A stretch of DNA of 64,000 nt, taken from contig NZ_JANHDI010000001.1 of NCBI RefSeq assembly GCF_024494595.1, forward strand, positions 186,001-250,000. The letters run 5' to 3'. Both the position numbers and the translations under genes were made by a program. This DNA comes from Halobellus rarus. Lineage in GTDB: Archaea > Halobacteriota > Halobacteria > Halobacteriales > Haloferacaceae. The stretch's first letter is position 1. The number at the start of each line of letters is the position of its first letter. Below the pieces are notes generated by a model. That model was not told the origin of the DNA and did not search any database. It was given only the letters and a program-made list of their open reading frames with translations. Shown here piece by piece: positions 1 to 10,353 of the stretch.

Positions 1-2
1 TG

Positions 3-965
3 AACTGCGAGGGTTGCGCCGGCTGTTGTCTCGACTGGCGGCCGCTCGCCTCGACGCCGTCGAACCACGAGCGCCGCGGTCCCGGCGAGCCGCTCGACGA
101 CGCGTACAACCTCGTGCCGCTGACGCGCGACGAGGTGGCGCGGTTCGTCGAGCGCGGCTTCGGCGATGCCCTGACGCCGCGGCTCTGGCGCGTCGACGAG
201 GAGACGCCGGGCGTCGTCGTCGACGGCGTTCGTCTCGCTGCCGTCGGCGGCCGCCCCGTCTTCTTCGTCGGGTTGCGGAACGCGCCGAAGCCGGTCGCGC
301 CGTTCGACACCGACCGACGGTGGCTGAGAACCTGCGTCTTCCTCGATCCGGAGACGCTCCAGTGCCGGATCCACGACGCCGACACCTACCCCGGTGAGTG
401 CGGGGCGTACCCCAGCTACAACCTCGACCTCGGGGTCGGAACCGAGTGCGAGCGCGTCGAAGCCGAGCACGGAGGCGAACGGCTCCTCGACGACGACCCC
501 GGGGAGTACGAGGGACCGCTGCTCGGCCCGCAGGCGCTCGGCGCGAAGCTGTTCGGCTATCCCGATCCCGACGAGCTCGCGGGCGCCGTCGAACGGATGC
601 GTGAGGGAGCTCTCCGAGAGACCGACAGAGCCGCCTTCGTCGGCGTGGCCGCCGGGTCGCGGCCGGGGACGCTCGACGTCGACGACGAGCGGGCGGCCGC
701 GGGGACGGCCGACGTGCTCGACGCCGACTCGTGGGTCGGACGCGCGATCGACGAGTGGGAGGCTGCGGCCGATGGGGAGGCCGACAACACCGGCGATGAC
801 GCTGCTGGCGTTGGCAACGACGACACTGCTGCTATCGACGGCGACGAAACGACGACCGACGCGATCGGGTCGCGCGCACCCGACGCTCCGACCGGAGACG
901 AGATCGAAGTCGCTCGCGGCGCGCCGGAGACGCCCGGTTGGGACGCCGTCGACGACGCCGAGTGA
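3..965 (+). CDS. YkgJ-family cysteine-cluster (Zn/Fe-chelating) protein, 5' truncated
   Basis: The reading frame is already open at the window edge, so the start is missing. The first visible residues hold a cysteine cluster (C-E-G-C-A-G-C-C) typical of the N-terminus of YkgJ/UPF0153 proteins. Downstream come the family-like segment RTCVFLD..TLQCRIHD and a YPGECGAYP stretch with further cysteines, which probably complete a metal site. The last 80 or so residues are an acidic, low-complexity haloarchaeal tail rich in D, A, T and G. Metal chelation is a family inference and the physiological role is unknown. About 80 bases separate it from the next gene. Confidence 0.8.
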   Translation, partial: NCEGCAGCCLDWRPLASTPSNHERRGPGEPLDDAYNLVPLTRDEVARFVERGFGDALTPRLWRVDEETPGVVVDGVRLAAVGGRPVFFVGLRNAPKPVAPFDTDRRWLRTCVFLDPETLQCRIHDADTYPGECGAYPSYNLDLGVGTECERVEAEHGGERLLDDDPGEYEGPLLGPQALGAKLFGYPDPDELAGAVERMREGALRETDRAAFVGVAAGSRPGTLDVDDERAAAGTADVLDADSWVGRAIDEWEAAADGEADNTGDDAAGVGNDDTAAIDGDETTTDAIGSRAPDAPTGDEIEVARGAPETPGWDAVDDAE

Positions 966-1045
966 CGGCGCCCGCGGCGGCGGCACCGCTCGCCGTGTCT
1001 GACCGCGGCGGGAACGGTTAACAGGCCGCGGCACGACGAGTCGGT

Positions 1046-2077
1046 ATGAGAGTTCTCGTGACGGGCGCGACGGGGTTCGTCGGCGGCCGTCTCGTTCCCG
1101 CGCTGCTGGCGGCTGGCCACGACGTGACGGCGCTCGTCCGCGACGCCTCCCGATACGACGCGCCCGAGGGAGTCCGCGTCGTCGAGGGCGATCTGCTGGA
1201 GCCCGGGAGTTTCGACGCCGCCCTCGACGTCGACGCCGCCTACTACCTCGTCCACTCGATGCGGGCCGGTGCGGACTTCGAGGAGCGCGACAGCCGCGCG
1301 GCGGAGAATTTCGCGCGTGCGGCCTCCGAACGCGGCGTCGACCGCGTCGTCTACCTCGGCGGTCTCGGCGAGGACCGCGACCGCCTCTCCGAGCACCTCC
1401 GATCCCGACGGGAGGTCGAGCGGATCCTCGGCGAGGGCGAGTACGAGCTCACCACGCTCCGGGCTGCGATCCTGATCGGCGACGGGTCGGCGAGTTTCGA
1501 GATGATCGAGCAACTGTCCTCGCGACTCCCGGTGATGGTGACGCCGAGGTGGGTCGAGACGAAGTGTCAGCCGATCGCAATCGACGACGCGGTCGAGTAC
1601 CTCGTCGGTGTCCTCGACGTCCCCGAGACGGCGGGCGAGACCTACGAGATCGGCGGCCCGGACGTGCTGACGTACCGCGAGATTCTGACCCGAGTCGGCA
1701 GCTACCGCGGTCGCGCGCCGCGGATCGTTCCGGTCCCGATCCTCTCGCCGAAACTCTCCTCGCTGTGGATCGGCCTCGTCACCGATATTCCCACGTCAGT
1801 CGCCCGCCCGCTGATCGAGGGGCTGAAGAACCCCGTTGTCGTGCGGGATCACCGGATCGAATCGCTGGTCGACGTCGAGCGCACGCCGTTCGACGAGGCG
1901 GTCGCGAAGGCGCTGGGCAGAGCGGTGAAGACCGACGGCGGGTCGCCTTCGAGGCACGAGAGCGACGGTCTCTCCGGGCCTCGTGTCGAGCGCGTCTCCG
2001 ACGACGAAGCGGAGATGCAGGAGCGCGCCGTTTCGAACGAGGCCACCGATTCGGCGGGTCGGGTATCGGATCGCTGA
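1046..2077 (+). CDS. NAD(P)-binding atypical SDR / NmrA-like epimerase family protein
   Basis: A 343-residue protein. Its N-terminus, MRVLVTGATGFVGGRLVP, is the Rossmann TGxxGxxG dinucleotide-binding motif, followed by a VVEGDLLEPGSF segment and YYLVHSM, as in the atypical short-chain dehydrogenases related to complex I NDUFA9 and NmrA. The core ends near residue 290, and the rest is a polar halophilic tail. The substrate cannot be named. The TGA stop overlaps the ATG of the next gene by one base, so the two are probably co-transcribed and translationally coupled. A classical SDR Y-x-x-x-K pair is not evident, which fits the atypical class. Confidence 0.85.
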   Translation: MRVLVTGATGFVGGRLVPALLAAGHDVTALVRDASRYDAPEGVRVVEGDLLEPGSFDAALDVDAAYYLVHSMRAGADFEERDSRAAENFARAASERGVDRVVYLGGLGEDRDRLSEHLRSRREVERILGEGEYELTTLRAAILIGDGSASFEMIEQLSSRLPVMVTPRWVETKCQPIAIDDAVEYLVGVLDVPETAGETYEIGGPDVLTYREILTRVGSYRGRAPRIVPVPILSPKLSSLWIGLVTDIPTSVARPLIEGLKNPVVVRDHRIESLVDVERTPFDEAVAKALGRAVKTDGGSPSRHESDGLSGPRVERVSDDEAEMQERAVSNEATDSAGRVSDR

Positions 2078-2820
2078 TGAACGGAGCATCCGGCCGGTCA
2101 GGGGAGGACGTCGAGCGCTACGGCGACACCTGGGTCTACGAGAGCATCGTCGGCGCGATCCCGGGGGTCGACCTCACGGACTGGCAGGCGATCGCGATCC
2201 AGTTGGCGCTCTTCGAGACGGGCGTACTGCTTCTCGCGTGGTTCTACGACGTCTGGGCCGCCGTCCTCCCGGGGACTGTCGCCGTCGCCGTCGCGGCCGC
2301 CGGCAGCGGAGTGATGCGGCAGTTCGGCCGGCGGATGCGTCGTCTCGACCTCCCCGAACCGTACCGACGCCTCCTGTTCGGATCGAGCATCGAGGTCGTG
2401 CTCGGCATCCTCGCGTTCGTCGCGCTCGTGACGCACCTGTTCGTCTTCGACCCGCGATCGGCCGATCCGCCGCTCCTGGAGTGGCTGTTCGGCCCCGACC
2501 CGGCGGTTCCGGTGGTCTACCTCACGCTGTTGATCCTCTGGGACCTCTGTTACCGCATCGGGACCTCGTGGTGGGCCGCGGTCGTGGCCCTGTGGCGCTC
2601 GTGGCGGTACGAGTTCGACCCCGAGACGGCCCGTCGACTCAGGCGTCTCGACGCACTCAACGTCGGGTTCGGCCTGACGCAACTCGCGATGGTGCCGTTT
2701 CTGCTCGACCGCCCGGTGCTTCTCGTCGCCGTCGGGGGGCACATCGTCGCGGTGACGGTGGTCTCGGCGGCGGCGCTGGCGACGCTACGCGTCCGGGAAC
2801 CGCACCCAACCGCCAACTGA
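2077..2820 (+). CDS. Multi-pass membrane protein, function unknown
   Basis: A 247-residue protein whose ATG at 2077 overlaps the preceding TGA by one base. I chose this start over longer upstream options because it removes a basic, out-of-frame-looking extension and leaves a clean membrane protein. Hydrophobic segments lie around residues 25-70 (two), 105-125, 145-165 and 200-240. A short cytoplasmic-looking stretch RRLRRLDALN precedes the last pair. I do not recognise a catalytic motif. Coupling to the SDR gene suggests a joint role, possibly in membrane or lipid redox, but this is inference only. Confidence 0.75.
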   Translation: MNGASGRSGEDVERYGDTWVYESIVGAIPGVDLTDWQAIAIQLALFETGVLLLAWFYDVWAAVLPGTVAVAVAAAGSGVMRQFGRRMRRLDLPEPYRRLLFGSSIEVVLGILAFVALVTHLFVFDPRSADPPLLEWLFGPDPAVPVVYLTLLILWDLCYRIGTSWWAAVVALWRSWRYEFDPETARRLRRLDALNVGFGLTQLAMVPFLLDRPVLLVAVGGHIVAVTVVSAAALATLRVREPHPTAN

Positions 2821-2861
2821 CCGCGCCTCGTCTACCCTTCCGTCCCGAACGTGCGCGGCCG

Positions 2862-3035
2862 TCACTCGCCCTGCAGCTGCTTGAACTGGTCGAGGAGCGC
2901 CTCGGTCGAGTCGCCGGAGTCGTACTCTATGGACCCTCGATACACCGTTCGGTCGTCCGAGAAGTCCGTATCGACCGCACCGTTCTTCCGCTCGCGACGC
3001 TCGTGTTCGTCGTCGTCGTATGCGCCCATCGACAT
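2862..3035 (-). CDS. Small acidic haloarchaeal protein (DUF5786-like)
   Basis: A 57-residue protein starting MSMGAYDDDEHERRER and ending LLDQFKQLQGE. The composition is highly charged with no membrane segment, and it matches my recollection of the DUF5786 family, which is confined to haloarchaea. An upstream in-frame extension exists but is arginine- and cysteine-rich and unlike the core, so I start at the ATG whose last base is 3035. Function is unknown. It converges with the membrane protein gene ending at 2820. Confidence 0.7.
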   Translation of the reverse strand: MSMGAYDDDEHERRERKNGAVDTDFSDDRTVYRGSIEYDSGDSTEALLDQFKQLQGE

Positions 3036-3192
3036 GGTACGACATACCGTGTGAATGCAACCCACATATATGTATCGCCGCTCTCGGGGGACGACTGGCG
3101 GGGTCGACCGGACGACGGGGGACAGCGCCGCTTCCGGGACACTGTGCACTCGCAGGCGACAGTATAAACCGATCGGCACGTTATCCACGGGT

Positions 3193-4182
3193 GTGGCACG
3201 CCCCCTACGCTTTCGACACGCCCCCGGTCGCTGGACCGAAGACCGGGTGGCGGGTCAGATCTACCGCGATTTAGACCGCAATCTCGGCGCGACGCGTCGA
3301 AACCCGTGGTTCAAACAGCCCGACCGGTACAACGGCGAGCGATTCGAGATGGACAACGGCGACGTCGCCCTGTTTCTGTGGAACGACGACGAGGCCTACT
3401 GGCTCGGCAACACCGAGACGCCCGAGGCGCTCTGGCGGACCGAGAAGTACAACTTCGGGACCGTCCCCGACGACGTCTCCACGTGGGCCACGCGGGAACT
3501 CACCGCCCAGTTACACGAGGAGAGCCCCTGGCTCGAACCGTATCCGCACCTCTCCTGGTTCTTTCTGCCCGTCTTCCTCTCGAAGGACGGTCGCGAGACG
3601 ACGCGGGAGTTCTTCGACGAACACGCCGCGGGGTTCCCGGACGCGACACGCGAGGAGGCTCTGGAGTTCTACGAGTCGTTCCTTCGGACCCGCGTGCTCG
3701 ACGAGTGGCGAGAGGTGATGGCCGGCAAACTCGGCACCTCCGAGTACCTCGATCACACCCGGATGACGGCGACGATGGGCGAGTTCAACGTCGGCCACCT
3801 GCTCGTCGAGGCCGGCTACGAGATCGAACCCGAGATCGAGGTGTCGACCGGCCACGCCATCGACTACCGCGCGGGCAGCGGCGGCGACGCCGTCCTCGTC
3901 GAGGTGACCCGGCCGACGCCGACGGGCGACCGCCGGGCGGGCACGCCGGTCGCGGCCGTCCGCGACACGGCGTCGACGAAGTCGGAGGGCCAACTGGAGG
4001 AACACGGCGGCGGCGTCGTCCTGTTCGTCGACTGCTCGTCGTTCCCCGACGACGAGTGGCGATCGGTACTTGCCGAAAAGCCCGAAGTGCACCACCGGCC
4101 GGCCGTGGTCTTCCGACTCAGGCCGTCCGGCCGCGTCGAGGGGTACACGAAAGGCAGCGTCCCGCTCGATCTGCCGTTCTAA
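3193..4182 (+). CDS. Haloarchaeal conserved protein (DUF5784-like)
   Basis: I start this 329-residue protein at GTG 3193 (V-A-R-P-L-R-F-R-H). A TATA-like AGTATAAACC element lies about 27 bases upstream at 3161-3170. The longer reading from 3055 would place that promoter inside the gene and adds an atypical basic segment. The body is soluble and acidic (GRWTEDRVAGQIYRDLDRNL near the start, SVPLDLPF at the end). Residues around 200-270 (EAGYEIEPEIEVSTGHAIDY, then VLVEVTRP) look like a PD-(D/E)xK nuclease-type or restriction-fold core with E and D-x-Y...E-V-T. That fold suggestion is inference; the family has no known function that I recall. Confidence 0.75.
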   Translation: MARPLRFRHAPGRWTEDRVAGQIYRDLDRNLGATRRNPWFKQPDRYNGERFEMDNGDVALFLWNDDEAYWLGNTETPEALWRTEKYNFGTVPDDVSTWATRELTAQLHEESPWLEPYPHLSWFFLPVFLSKDGRETTREFFDEHAAGFPDATREEALEFYESFLRTRVLDEWREVMAGKLGTSEYLDHTRMTATMGEFNVGHLLVEAGYEIEPEIEVSTGHAIDYRAGSGGDAVLVEVTRPTPTGDRRAGTPVAAVRDTASTKSEGQLEEHGGGVVLFVDCSSFPDDEWRSVLAEKPEVHHRPAVVFRLRPSGRVEGYTKGSVPLDLPF

Positions 4183-4208
4183 CCGCTGCTACTCGGTCGC
4201 TGCTTCGT

Positions 4209-4217
4209 ACAAAAAAC
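4209..4217 (-). terminator. T-run terminator after the DUF5789-like gene
   Basis: Read on the minus strand, a run of six T lies 25-31 bases beyond the stop of the gene at 4242-4526. Archaeal RNA polymerase commonly terminates at such oligo-T tracts. No stem is needed and none is obvious. Confidence 0.4.
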
Positions 4218-4241
4218 CGCGACACTGCTCTTTCGCGTCTC

Positions 4242-4526
4242 TCAGAACGAGACCTGCTGCGGGCCGTCTTCGCCCATCGCGTAGGCGTCGCGGTCGCTGT
4301 AGTACCGTCGGCCGATGGCCTCGTGACCGAGGCCGCACAGCAGCGCCGAGTGGGCGTCGTCGGCGCTGGCGTAGGTCTCTGAACCCGCACGGGCGAGTAC
4401 GTCTCCGAGGCGGGCGGTCCCGTTGGGGAGTTCGATAGTCTGGTCGCCGTACGCCTCGATGAGGTCCTCGGTCGTTGCCGGGAACTCGTGCGCGTCGATG
4501 AGATCGCCGGTGCGGTTCAAGCGCAT
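4242..4526 (-). CDS. Haloarchaeal small protein (DUF5789-like)
   Basis: A 94-residue acidic soluble protein, MRLNRTGDLIDAHEFPATTE at the N-terminus, with GGC-poor halophilic composition. It contains a regular pattern (DVLARAGSETYASADDAHSALLCGLGHEAIGRRYYSDRD) that matches my memory of the DUF5789 family of haloarchaea. Function is unknown. The upstream sequence on the minus strand has an ATTAAGA TATA-like element roughly 26 bases before the ATG, consistent with a leaderless transcript. It is transcribed away from the PHP gene across an AT-rich gap. Confidence 0.7.
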   Translation of the reverse strand: MRLNRTGDLIDAHEFPATTEDLIEAYGDQTIELPNGTARLGDVLARAGSETYASADDAHSALLCGLGHEAIGRRYYSDRDAYAMGEDGPQQVSF

Positions 4527-4572
4527 TGCATCCGTCTCTGATCGCTGGAGGTTCTTAATGGTTTTCTGTTAT

Positions 4573-4677
4573 GGTCTTTATAGACCGGGTATTCCTTTCA
4601 GCACCTTACATATCCTTAATCGAAAAATAATCTCACTAATATCGACTTGATGTGACACACTGACCGTGCCGTGGCAC
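4573..4677. other. AT-rich intergenic island with two small inverted repeats
   Basis: The gap between the divergent genes starting at 4526 and 4712 is markedly AT-rich for this genome. It contains GGTCT-TTAT-AGACC (4573-4586) and GTGCC-GT-GGCAC (4666-4677). Either could be an operator for the divergent promoters. A CTTTACTT element at 4683-4690 sits at TATA distance from the GTG at 4712. Confidence 0.35.
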
Positions 4678-4711
4678 AACTGCTTTACTTCGCAGACGCG
4701 CATCGAAACGC

Positions 4712-5545
4712 GTGCAAAGCGAGCGAAACGGCGATCCCACTCCTGGGGATCCTCCGGCGGCGGACCTCCACGTCCACACGACCGCTTCCGACGGCGTTCT
4801 GACGGTTCCCGAACTCGCCGACGCCGCACGCGACGGCGGCGTCGACGTCGTCGCCGTGACGGACCACGACCGGGTCCATCCGGACCTGAACGCGCCCGTC
4901 CAGACGCTCGACGGCGTGACCGTTATCCGCGGGATCGAGCTCCGCGTCGACGCCGGGGACCAGCGTCTCGACCTCCTAGGGTACGGACTGGAAGCGACCG
5001 GGGCGATCGAGACGGTGACGTCGCGGATTCAGCGCGACCGGAAGCGGCGCGGGGCCGAGATCGTCTCGCGCGTCGAGGAGCGACTCGACGTCGACCTCGA
5101 CGTGGCGCTCGAAGACGGGATCGGCCGGCCGACCATCGCCCGCGCCATCGAGGCGAGCGACGCGCCCTACGACTTCGAGGAGGCGTTCGAGGACCTGATC
5201 GGCAACGGCCGCCCCTGCTACGTCGAGCGGTGGGTCCCCTCCTTCTCGGCCGGTGCTGACGTCCTCCGAGAGTCGTGTGCCGTCGTCGCCCTGGCACACC
5301 CGTTCCGCTATCCCGATCCCGAATCGGCGCTCGAACGCGCCCGAGAACTCGACGCTGTCGAGCGGTTCTACCCATACAGCGGATCCAGCGCCCAGCGGGA
5401 GGATCGAGCGCACCTCGACCGCGTCGCCGCGGACGCGGACCTGCTCGTCACCGGCGGATCGGACGCCCACGACCGGACGCTCGGCGTCGCCGGGCCGCCG
5501 TCGACCGAGTTCGACGCCTTCGACGCGCGTCTGTCGGACGTCTGA
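4712..5545 (+). CDS. PHP-domain metal-dependent phosphoesterase
   Basis: A 277-residue protein starting at GTG. PHP-domain metal ligands are visible in order: ADLHVHTTASDG (residues 18-29), VTDHDRVHP (about 48-56), RGIELRVD, LAHPFRYPDP (about 190) and TGGSDAHDR (about 247-255). The HxH...DH...E...H...DxH pattern is complete, so hydrolytic activity on a phosphoester is likely. Relatives include histidinol-phosphatase-like, oligoribonuclease-like and 3',5'-nucleoside bisphosphate phosphatases (YciV/RNase AM type), and the sequence alone does not decide between them. A tiny zinc-finger gene follows 65 bases later on the same strand. Confidence 0.88.
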   Translation: MQSERNGDPTPGDPPAADLHVHTTASDGVLTVPELADAARDGGVDVVAVTDHDRVHPDLNAPVQTLDGVTVIRGIELRVDAGDQRLDLLGYGLEATGAIETVTSRIQRDRKRRGAEIVSRVEERLDVDLDVALEDGIGRPTIARAIEASDAPYDFEEAFEDLIGNGRPCYVERWVPSFSAGADVLRESCAVVALAHPFRYPDPESALERARELDAVERFYPYSGSSAQREDRAHLDRVAADADLLVTGGSDAHDRTLGVAGPPSTEFDAFDARLSDV

Positions 5546-5610
5546 CGCCGATTCTCGGTTGAGATAGCCGCGAGCGTAGACTTAAACCCCGAGGGGACCG
5601 AAGGAGGGAT

Positions 5611-5775
5611 ATGAAGTGCCACTACTGCGACCGGGACGCCGCCTACGCCGCGGAGAAAGACGGGATCAAGGTCGGACTCTGTGAGCGGCACTTCCGGACG
5701 CAGGTCGAATCGCTGGCCGACTCCGAGGAGCTGTCCGCGATCCGCGAGCAGATCGACATCGACCGGACCGAGTAG
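5611..5775 (+). CDS. 54-residue treble-clef-like zinc-finger protein (DUF6757-like)
   Basis: The ATG at 5611 follows an AAGGAGGGAT Shine-Dalgarno-like stretch. The protein begins MKCHYCDRDAAYAA and continues with VGLCERHFRTQVE, giving C-x2-C...C-x2-H, a likely single zinc site, followed by an acidic helix (residues 35-54). It is too short for standard gene-length cut-offs, but codon composition, ribosome-binding site and motif spacing support a real gene. Function is unknown. A T-run at 5826-5830 may terminate it. Confidence 0.75.
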   Translation: MKCHYCDRDAAYAAEKDGIKVGLCERHFRTQVESLADSEELSAIREQIDIDRTE

Positions 5776-5825
5776 ACCGCTCTCGACCGTCCCGAGGAGC
5801 CGACAGCGCGACTCCCCTCTTCTGG

Positions 5826-5830
5826 TTTTT
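5826..5830 (+). terminator. Short T-run terminator downstream of the zinc-finger gene
   Basis: Five T follow a pyrimidine-rich stretch about 50 bases after the stop at 5775. This is a plausible archaeal termination signal before the convergent small gene. Confidence 0.3.
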
Positions 5831-5835
5831 CGACG

Positions 5836-5943
5836 TCACCGTTCGGCCAGCGGACGCCCGCAGTCCGGACACTCCTCGTCGACGATCGTCACTGACGCGT
5901 CGCAATGCGGACACGTCTCGCGGTAGCACGCTCTATCGCCCAT
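5836..5943 (-). CDS. 35-residue double-CxxC zinc-ribbon miniprotein
   Basis: The minus-strand frame reads MGDRACYRETCPHCDASVTI, then VDEECPDCGRPLAER and a stop. The two knuckles CPHC and CPDC are spaced 15 residues apart, the classic zinc-ribbon layout. Haloarchaea encode many such miniproteins, some affecting adaptation and biofilm phenotypes (family knowledge), but this one has no assigned role. It is very short, so the call rests on the paired knuckles and a sensible ATG/TGA. Confidence 0.6.
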   Translation of the reverse strand: MGDRACYRETCPHCDASVTIVDEECPDCGRPLAER

Positions 5944-6120
5944 CCTGTCGTGATTCGTTACCGGCTCACATAGTCGCTCCGGCGAGGTCGCAGAGCTACC
6001 GAGTCAGACAGCCGGCCGCTCAGCGATTCAGTCGTCGAAAAAGTCGGGTTCGTCGCGAGGCGTTCGGCGCGCGGTTCGTGCGGGGCGTCGGCGTGGGGGG
6101 TGTTGGCTACGTGACCGACT

Positions 6121-7803
<1,683 letters not shown>

Positions 7804-7828
7804 AATCACCCGTTGATTGTTTGTGATT

Positions 7829-7845
7829 CTATAAAAAAGCTTCGC
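7829..7845 (-). promoter_or_regulatory. Promoter of the thermosome gene
   Basis: On the minus strand, CGAAGCTTTTTTATAG precedes the ATG. The TTTTTTATA box is centred about 30 bases before position 7803, so the leader is very short. The purine/CGAA flank resembles a BRE. Heat-responsive control is likely from chaperonin family knowledge, not shown by the sequence. Confidence 0.6.
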
Positions 7846-7905
7846 TAGCGACAGGCAGAAACGTCATACCGTCCGAAAAATGCGTGTTAATCTCTCCCAA
7901 TGAAC

Positions 7906-7919
7906 GTATTTATATATTC
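7906..7919 (+). promoter_or_regulatory. TATA box of the DICT-sensor gene
   Basis: GTATTTATATATTC lies 55-70 bases before the ATG at 7975. It would sit inside the gene if the earlier in-frame ATG at 7900 were used, which argues for the start at 7975 with a leader of about 30-40 nucleotides. Confidence 0.5.
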
Positions 7920-7974
7920 GATTTCGCAGCCGGTGTGTAAAACTCTATTACCGAGACTGAACATACATCGAGCG

Positions 7975-8748
7975 ATGGGGCTTCGGGAGTTCATCGACGA
8001 GTTCGCCGACGGCGACCACGAGACGTCGCTCTCGATCGTCAACAGCGAGCAGCCCCCGATGGTCGCCCGAATGTTGGACTCGCTCTTCGAGGGGCAGCCC
8101 GTCGCCGTCGACGAGGTCGCCCGCGTGCTCTCCGAGTCCGACGTGGTCCAGTTGCGGAGAGACGGACGCGTCGTCGCCGAGTCCGAGTTCGGTGACGTCC
8201 GCGATTCGATCCTCGCGGTCAACTCCGATCTGTACATCACCGGCACGCGACCGCTGGGAGACGTCGACACGCCCGCCGTCGTTCGCGACTTGGAGGGCAC
8301 GCGCTTCCGCGTCCGCGGTTACCCCGCCGGGACGAAGGGCAAACTCCTGCTTATCGAGATTTCGCGGTACATCGAGGCGATGGCGCTTCGCCACGGCAGC
8401 GGCGAACTCCACACGGGCTTTCAGCGCCTCTCGCGCATCGTCGACGAGCGCGGGACCGAACGCGCCTACGAGAGGCTGGCCGATACGGACCTCGACGTCC
8501 ACGTGTACGGCGTCGGCGACACCGATCCGCTGGAGTCTCGAGCCCTCACCGTGCACAACGAGGACGTCCCGGAGATCCGGTGCGGGTGGTTCGTCGTCTT
8601 CGTCCCGCCGCCGGAGTCCGAGGCGGTCGGTGCGGCACTCGTCGCGATCACCGAAGACGACGTCGAGTGGGACGGCGTCTGGACGATCGACACGGCGAGG
8701 GCTCGGCGCGTCGCAACGTATCTCGGGGCTGAATACGGCCAGAACTAG
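7975..8748 (+). CDS. DICT sensory-domain protein
   Basis: A 257-residue soluble protein starting MGLREFIDEFADGDHETSL, close to the N-terminus of haloarchaeal DICT-domain proteins. The domain (roughly residues 15-230) has the pattern LLLIEISRYIEAMALRHG, then TGFQRLSRIVDERGTERAY and GWFVVFVPP. DICT domains are small-molecule sensory modules, often found with two-component or HTH partners. No kinase, HTH or transmembrane segment is present here, so it is a stand-alone sensor. It is transcribed divergently from the thermosome gene. Confidence 0.8.
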   Translation: MGLREFIDEFADGDHETSLSIVNSEQPPMVARMLDSLFEGQPVAVDEVARVLSESDVVQLRRDGRVVAESEFGDVRDSILAVNSDLYITGTRPLGDVDTPAVVRDLEGTRFRVRGYPAGTKGKLLLIEISRYIEAMALRHGSGELHTGFQRLSRIVDERGTERAYERLADTDLDVHVYGVGDTDPLESRALTVHNEDVPEIRCGWFVVFVPPPESEAVGAALVAITEDDVEWDGVWTIDTARARRVATYLGAEYGQN

Positions 8749-8803
8749 TCTCATTCCGTTCGCGTCGATCGCGACCGCCCGATCTCGGATCGACCGCGGC
8801 CGC

Positions 8804-9346
8804 TCAACCGGACTGCCGGACGTCGAACCCCTGCGTGAGTTCGTTGTGCTTCCGTTCGAGGAACGAGTAGACCGCGCCGTGCGGCGCGCCGTCGAGGATC
8901 ATCCCCACGGCGCGGCGGACGGCCTCGACCTCTTCGGGTTGGCCGATGATGCCGAGCGTCGTGCCCTTGATGACGACCTCCGCACCGGTGAGTTCCTCCA
9001 TAAGCTCGCGTGTCCGGCCGTTCTCGCCGATGAGCCGACCTTTCTGTCGCTTGAGGTCGTTCTTGTTACGCGTGTGCGATTCGAGGTCGACGAGTTCGAA
9101 CGTCCGGAGGTCGTCGTCGAGGATCGACAGCGCCGACTCGGGCGTGAACCCCCGCCCGATCGCCCGGACGATGTCGGGTGCGAGCATCCCGCTCACGGGG
9201 TCGCCGACGTCGTCGATCGCGACCGATCCGCTCTCGGAGTCGATATCGAGACGCACTTCGGCCCGGCGCTCGATCTCGCGCATCGTCTCACCGCCCTCGC
9301 CGATGAGAACACCGATGCGGTCCTGCGGTACCTTCACGTGCTTCAT
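8804..9346 (-). CDS. Double KH-domain rRNA-processing protein (Pno1/Dim2-like)
   Basis: A 180-residue protein, MKHVKVPQDRIGVLIGEGGE, with GxxG loops in two KH domains: IGEGGETMR at about residues 14-22, and GRLIGENGRTRELMEEL at about 102-118. The ending GAVYSFLERKHNEL matches archaeal Pno1/Dim2 (KRR1-like) proteins, which assist 3' processing of 16S rRNA in small-subunit assembly. It lies 71 bases downstream of the RIO1 kinase gene, which itself overlaps eIF-1A. All three encode 30S biogenesis or initiation factors, so an operon is likely. Confidence 0.92.
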   Translation of the reverse strand: MKHVKVPQDRIGVLIGEGGETMREIERRAEVRLDIDSESGSVAIDDVGDPVSGMLAPDIVRAIGRGFTPESALSILDDDLRTFELVDLESHTRNKNDLKRQKGRLIGENGRTRELMEELTGAEVVIKGTTLGIIGQPEEVEAVRRAVGMILDGAPHGAVYSFLERKHNELTQGFDVRQSG

Positions 9347-9417
9347 ACGCCGAATACCGGACGGAACGGTTTAAGCGTTTGTTCGTGGTTCGGTCCCACG
9401 ACTCGCGATCCGCGCGG

Positions 9418-10353
9418 TTACGCCGACGAACCGTCGGAATTGCGGCGGTCGTCGGAATCGTCGGGGCCGTCTGGCGTCCCGCTCGGATCGGCCTCGACGG
9501 ACGTGACGAACTCGAAGAGGTCGTCGCCCGTCACGTCGAGCCCCTGCCGGCCGAAGAACGCGGCGACGTTCCGGCAGTCCCGTCGGAGGAACTCCCCGGC
9601 GTTCGGGTGATGGACCGTCACCGCCTGTCCGAGGTCGATCACGACGAGTTCGCCCTCGTGGATGATCATGTTGTACTCCGAGAGGTCGCCGTGGACGAGG
9701 CCGGCGGCGTGGAGCCGACGCATGTACTCGGAGACGACCTCGTAGGCCGTCTCCGGGTTCTCGACGTCGACCTCCGCCAGCCGCCGCGCCCGGTCTTCGA
9801 CCAGCCCGACGAGTTCCATCACGAGAACGTTGCGCTCGACGGCGATCGGCTTTGGAACGCGAACGCCCGCCTGTCGGGCGCGCGAGAGGTTCGCGAACTC
9901 CTTCTGGGTCCACGCGAGTACGACTTGTTTCTTGTCGTTGCCGATCCCCTCGAAGCGTGGGTCGCCCTCCAGGTACTCCCGCATCTGCCGGAAGTTCGAG
10001 GCGTTGATCCGGTAGATTTTCACCGCGACGTCCCGCTCCGTCCCGTCGTCGCTGCCGAGCGCCTCGTAGACGTTCGCCTCTTTGCCGGTCGAAATCGGTC
10101 CGCCGAAGGCGTCGATGTGGCCGTCCTGGACGAGTTTGTAGATCGCCGCGAACGTGGCGTCGTCGAAGACCGACTGCTCGACTTTGAACTGGTCGGCGTC
10201 CTTCAGCCGCTTGCGGAAGTCGTCGAACTCGCGGTCCCGCCGCCGGGCGATGCGGTCGGCCTCGGTGTCGGAAACGTCTATCTCCTCCCACTCGTCGCCG
10301 GGGGCGTCTGCCTCTTCGGGCGCCAAAAAACCGTACTCGTCGGGGTCAGTCAC
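9418..10353 (-). CDS. rio1: RIO1-type atypical serine/threonine kinase
   Basis: I start this 311-residue protein at GTG (V-T-D-P-D-E-Y-G), whose first base is 10353. That start overlaps the TGA of eIF-1A by three bases. RIO motifs seen: [14 protein letters not shown] (flexible P-loop substitute), [17 protein letters not shown] (catalytic lysine), [27 protein letters not shown] (catalytic HGD...N and metal-binding D). RIO1 acts as an ATPase/kinase in final 40S/30S maturation. The first 60 and last 25 residues are acidic and low-complexity. An alternative much longer reading reaches into the eIF-1A gene and is rejected. Confidence 0.95.
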   Translation of the reverse strand: MTDPDEYGFLAPEEADAPGDEWEEIDVSDTEADRIARRRDREFDDFRKRLKDADQFKVEQSVFDDATFAAIYKLVQDGHIDAFGGPISTGKEANVYEALGSDDGTERDVAVKIYRINASNFRQMREYLEGDPRFEGIGNDKKQVVLAWTQKEFANLSRARQAGVRVPKPIAVERNVLVMELVGLVEDRARRLAEVDVENPETAYEVVSEYMRRLHAAGLVHGDLSEYNMIIHEGELVVIDLGQAVTVHHPNAGEFLRRDCRNVAAFFGRQGLDVTGDDLFEFVTSVEADPSGTPDGPDDSDDRRNSDGSSA

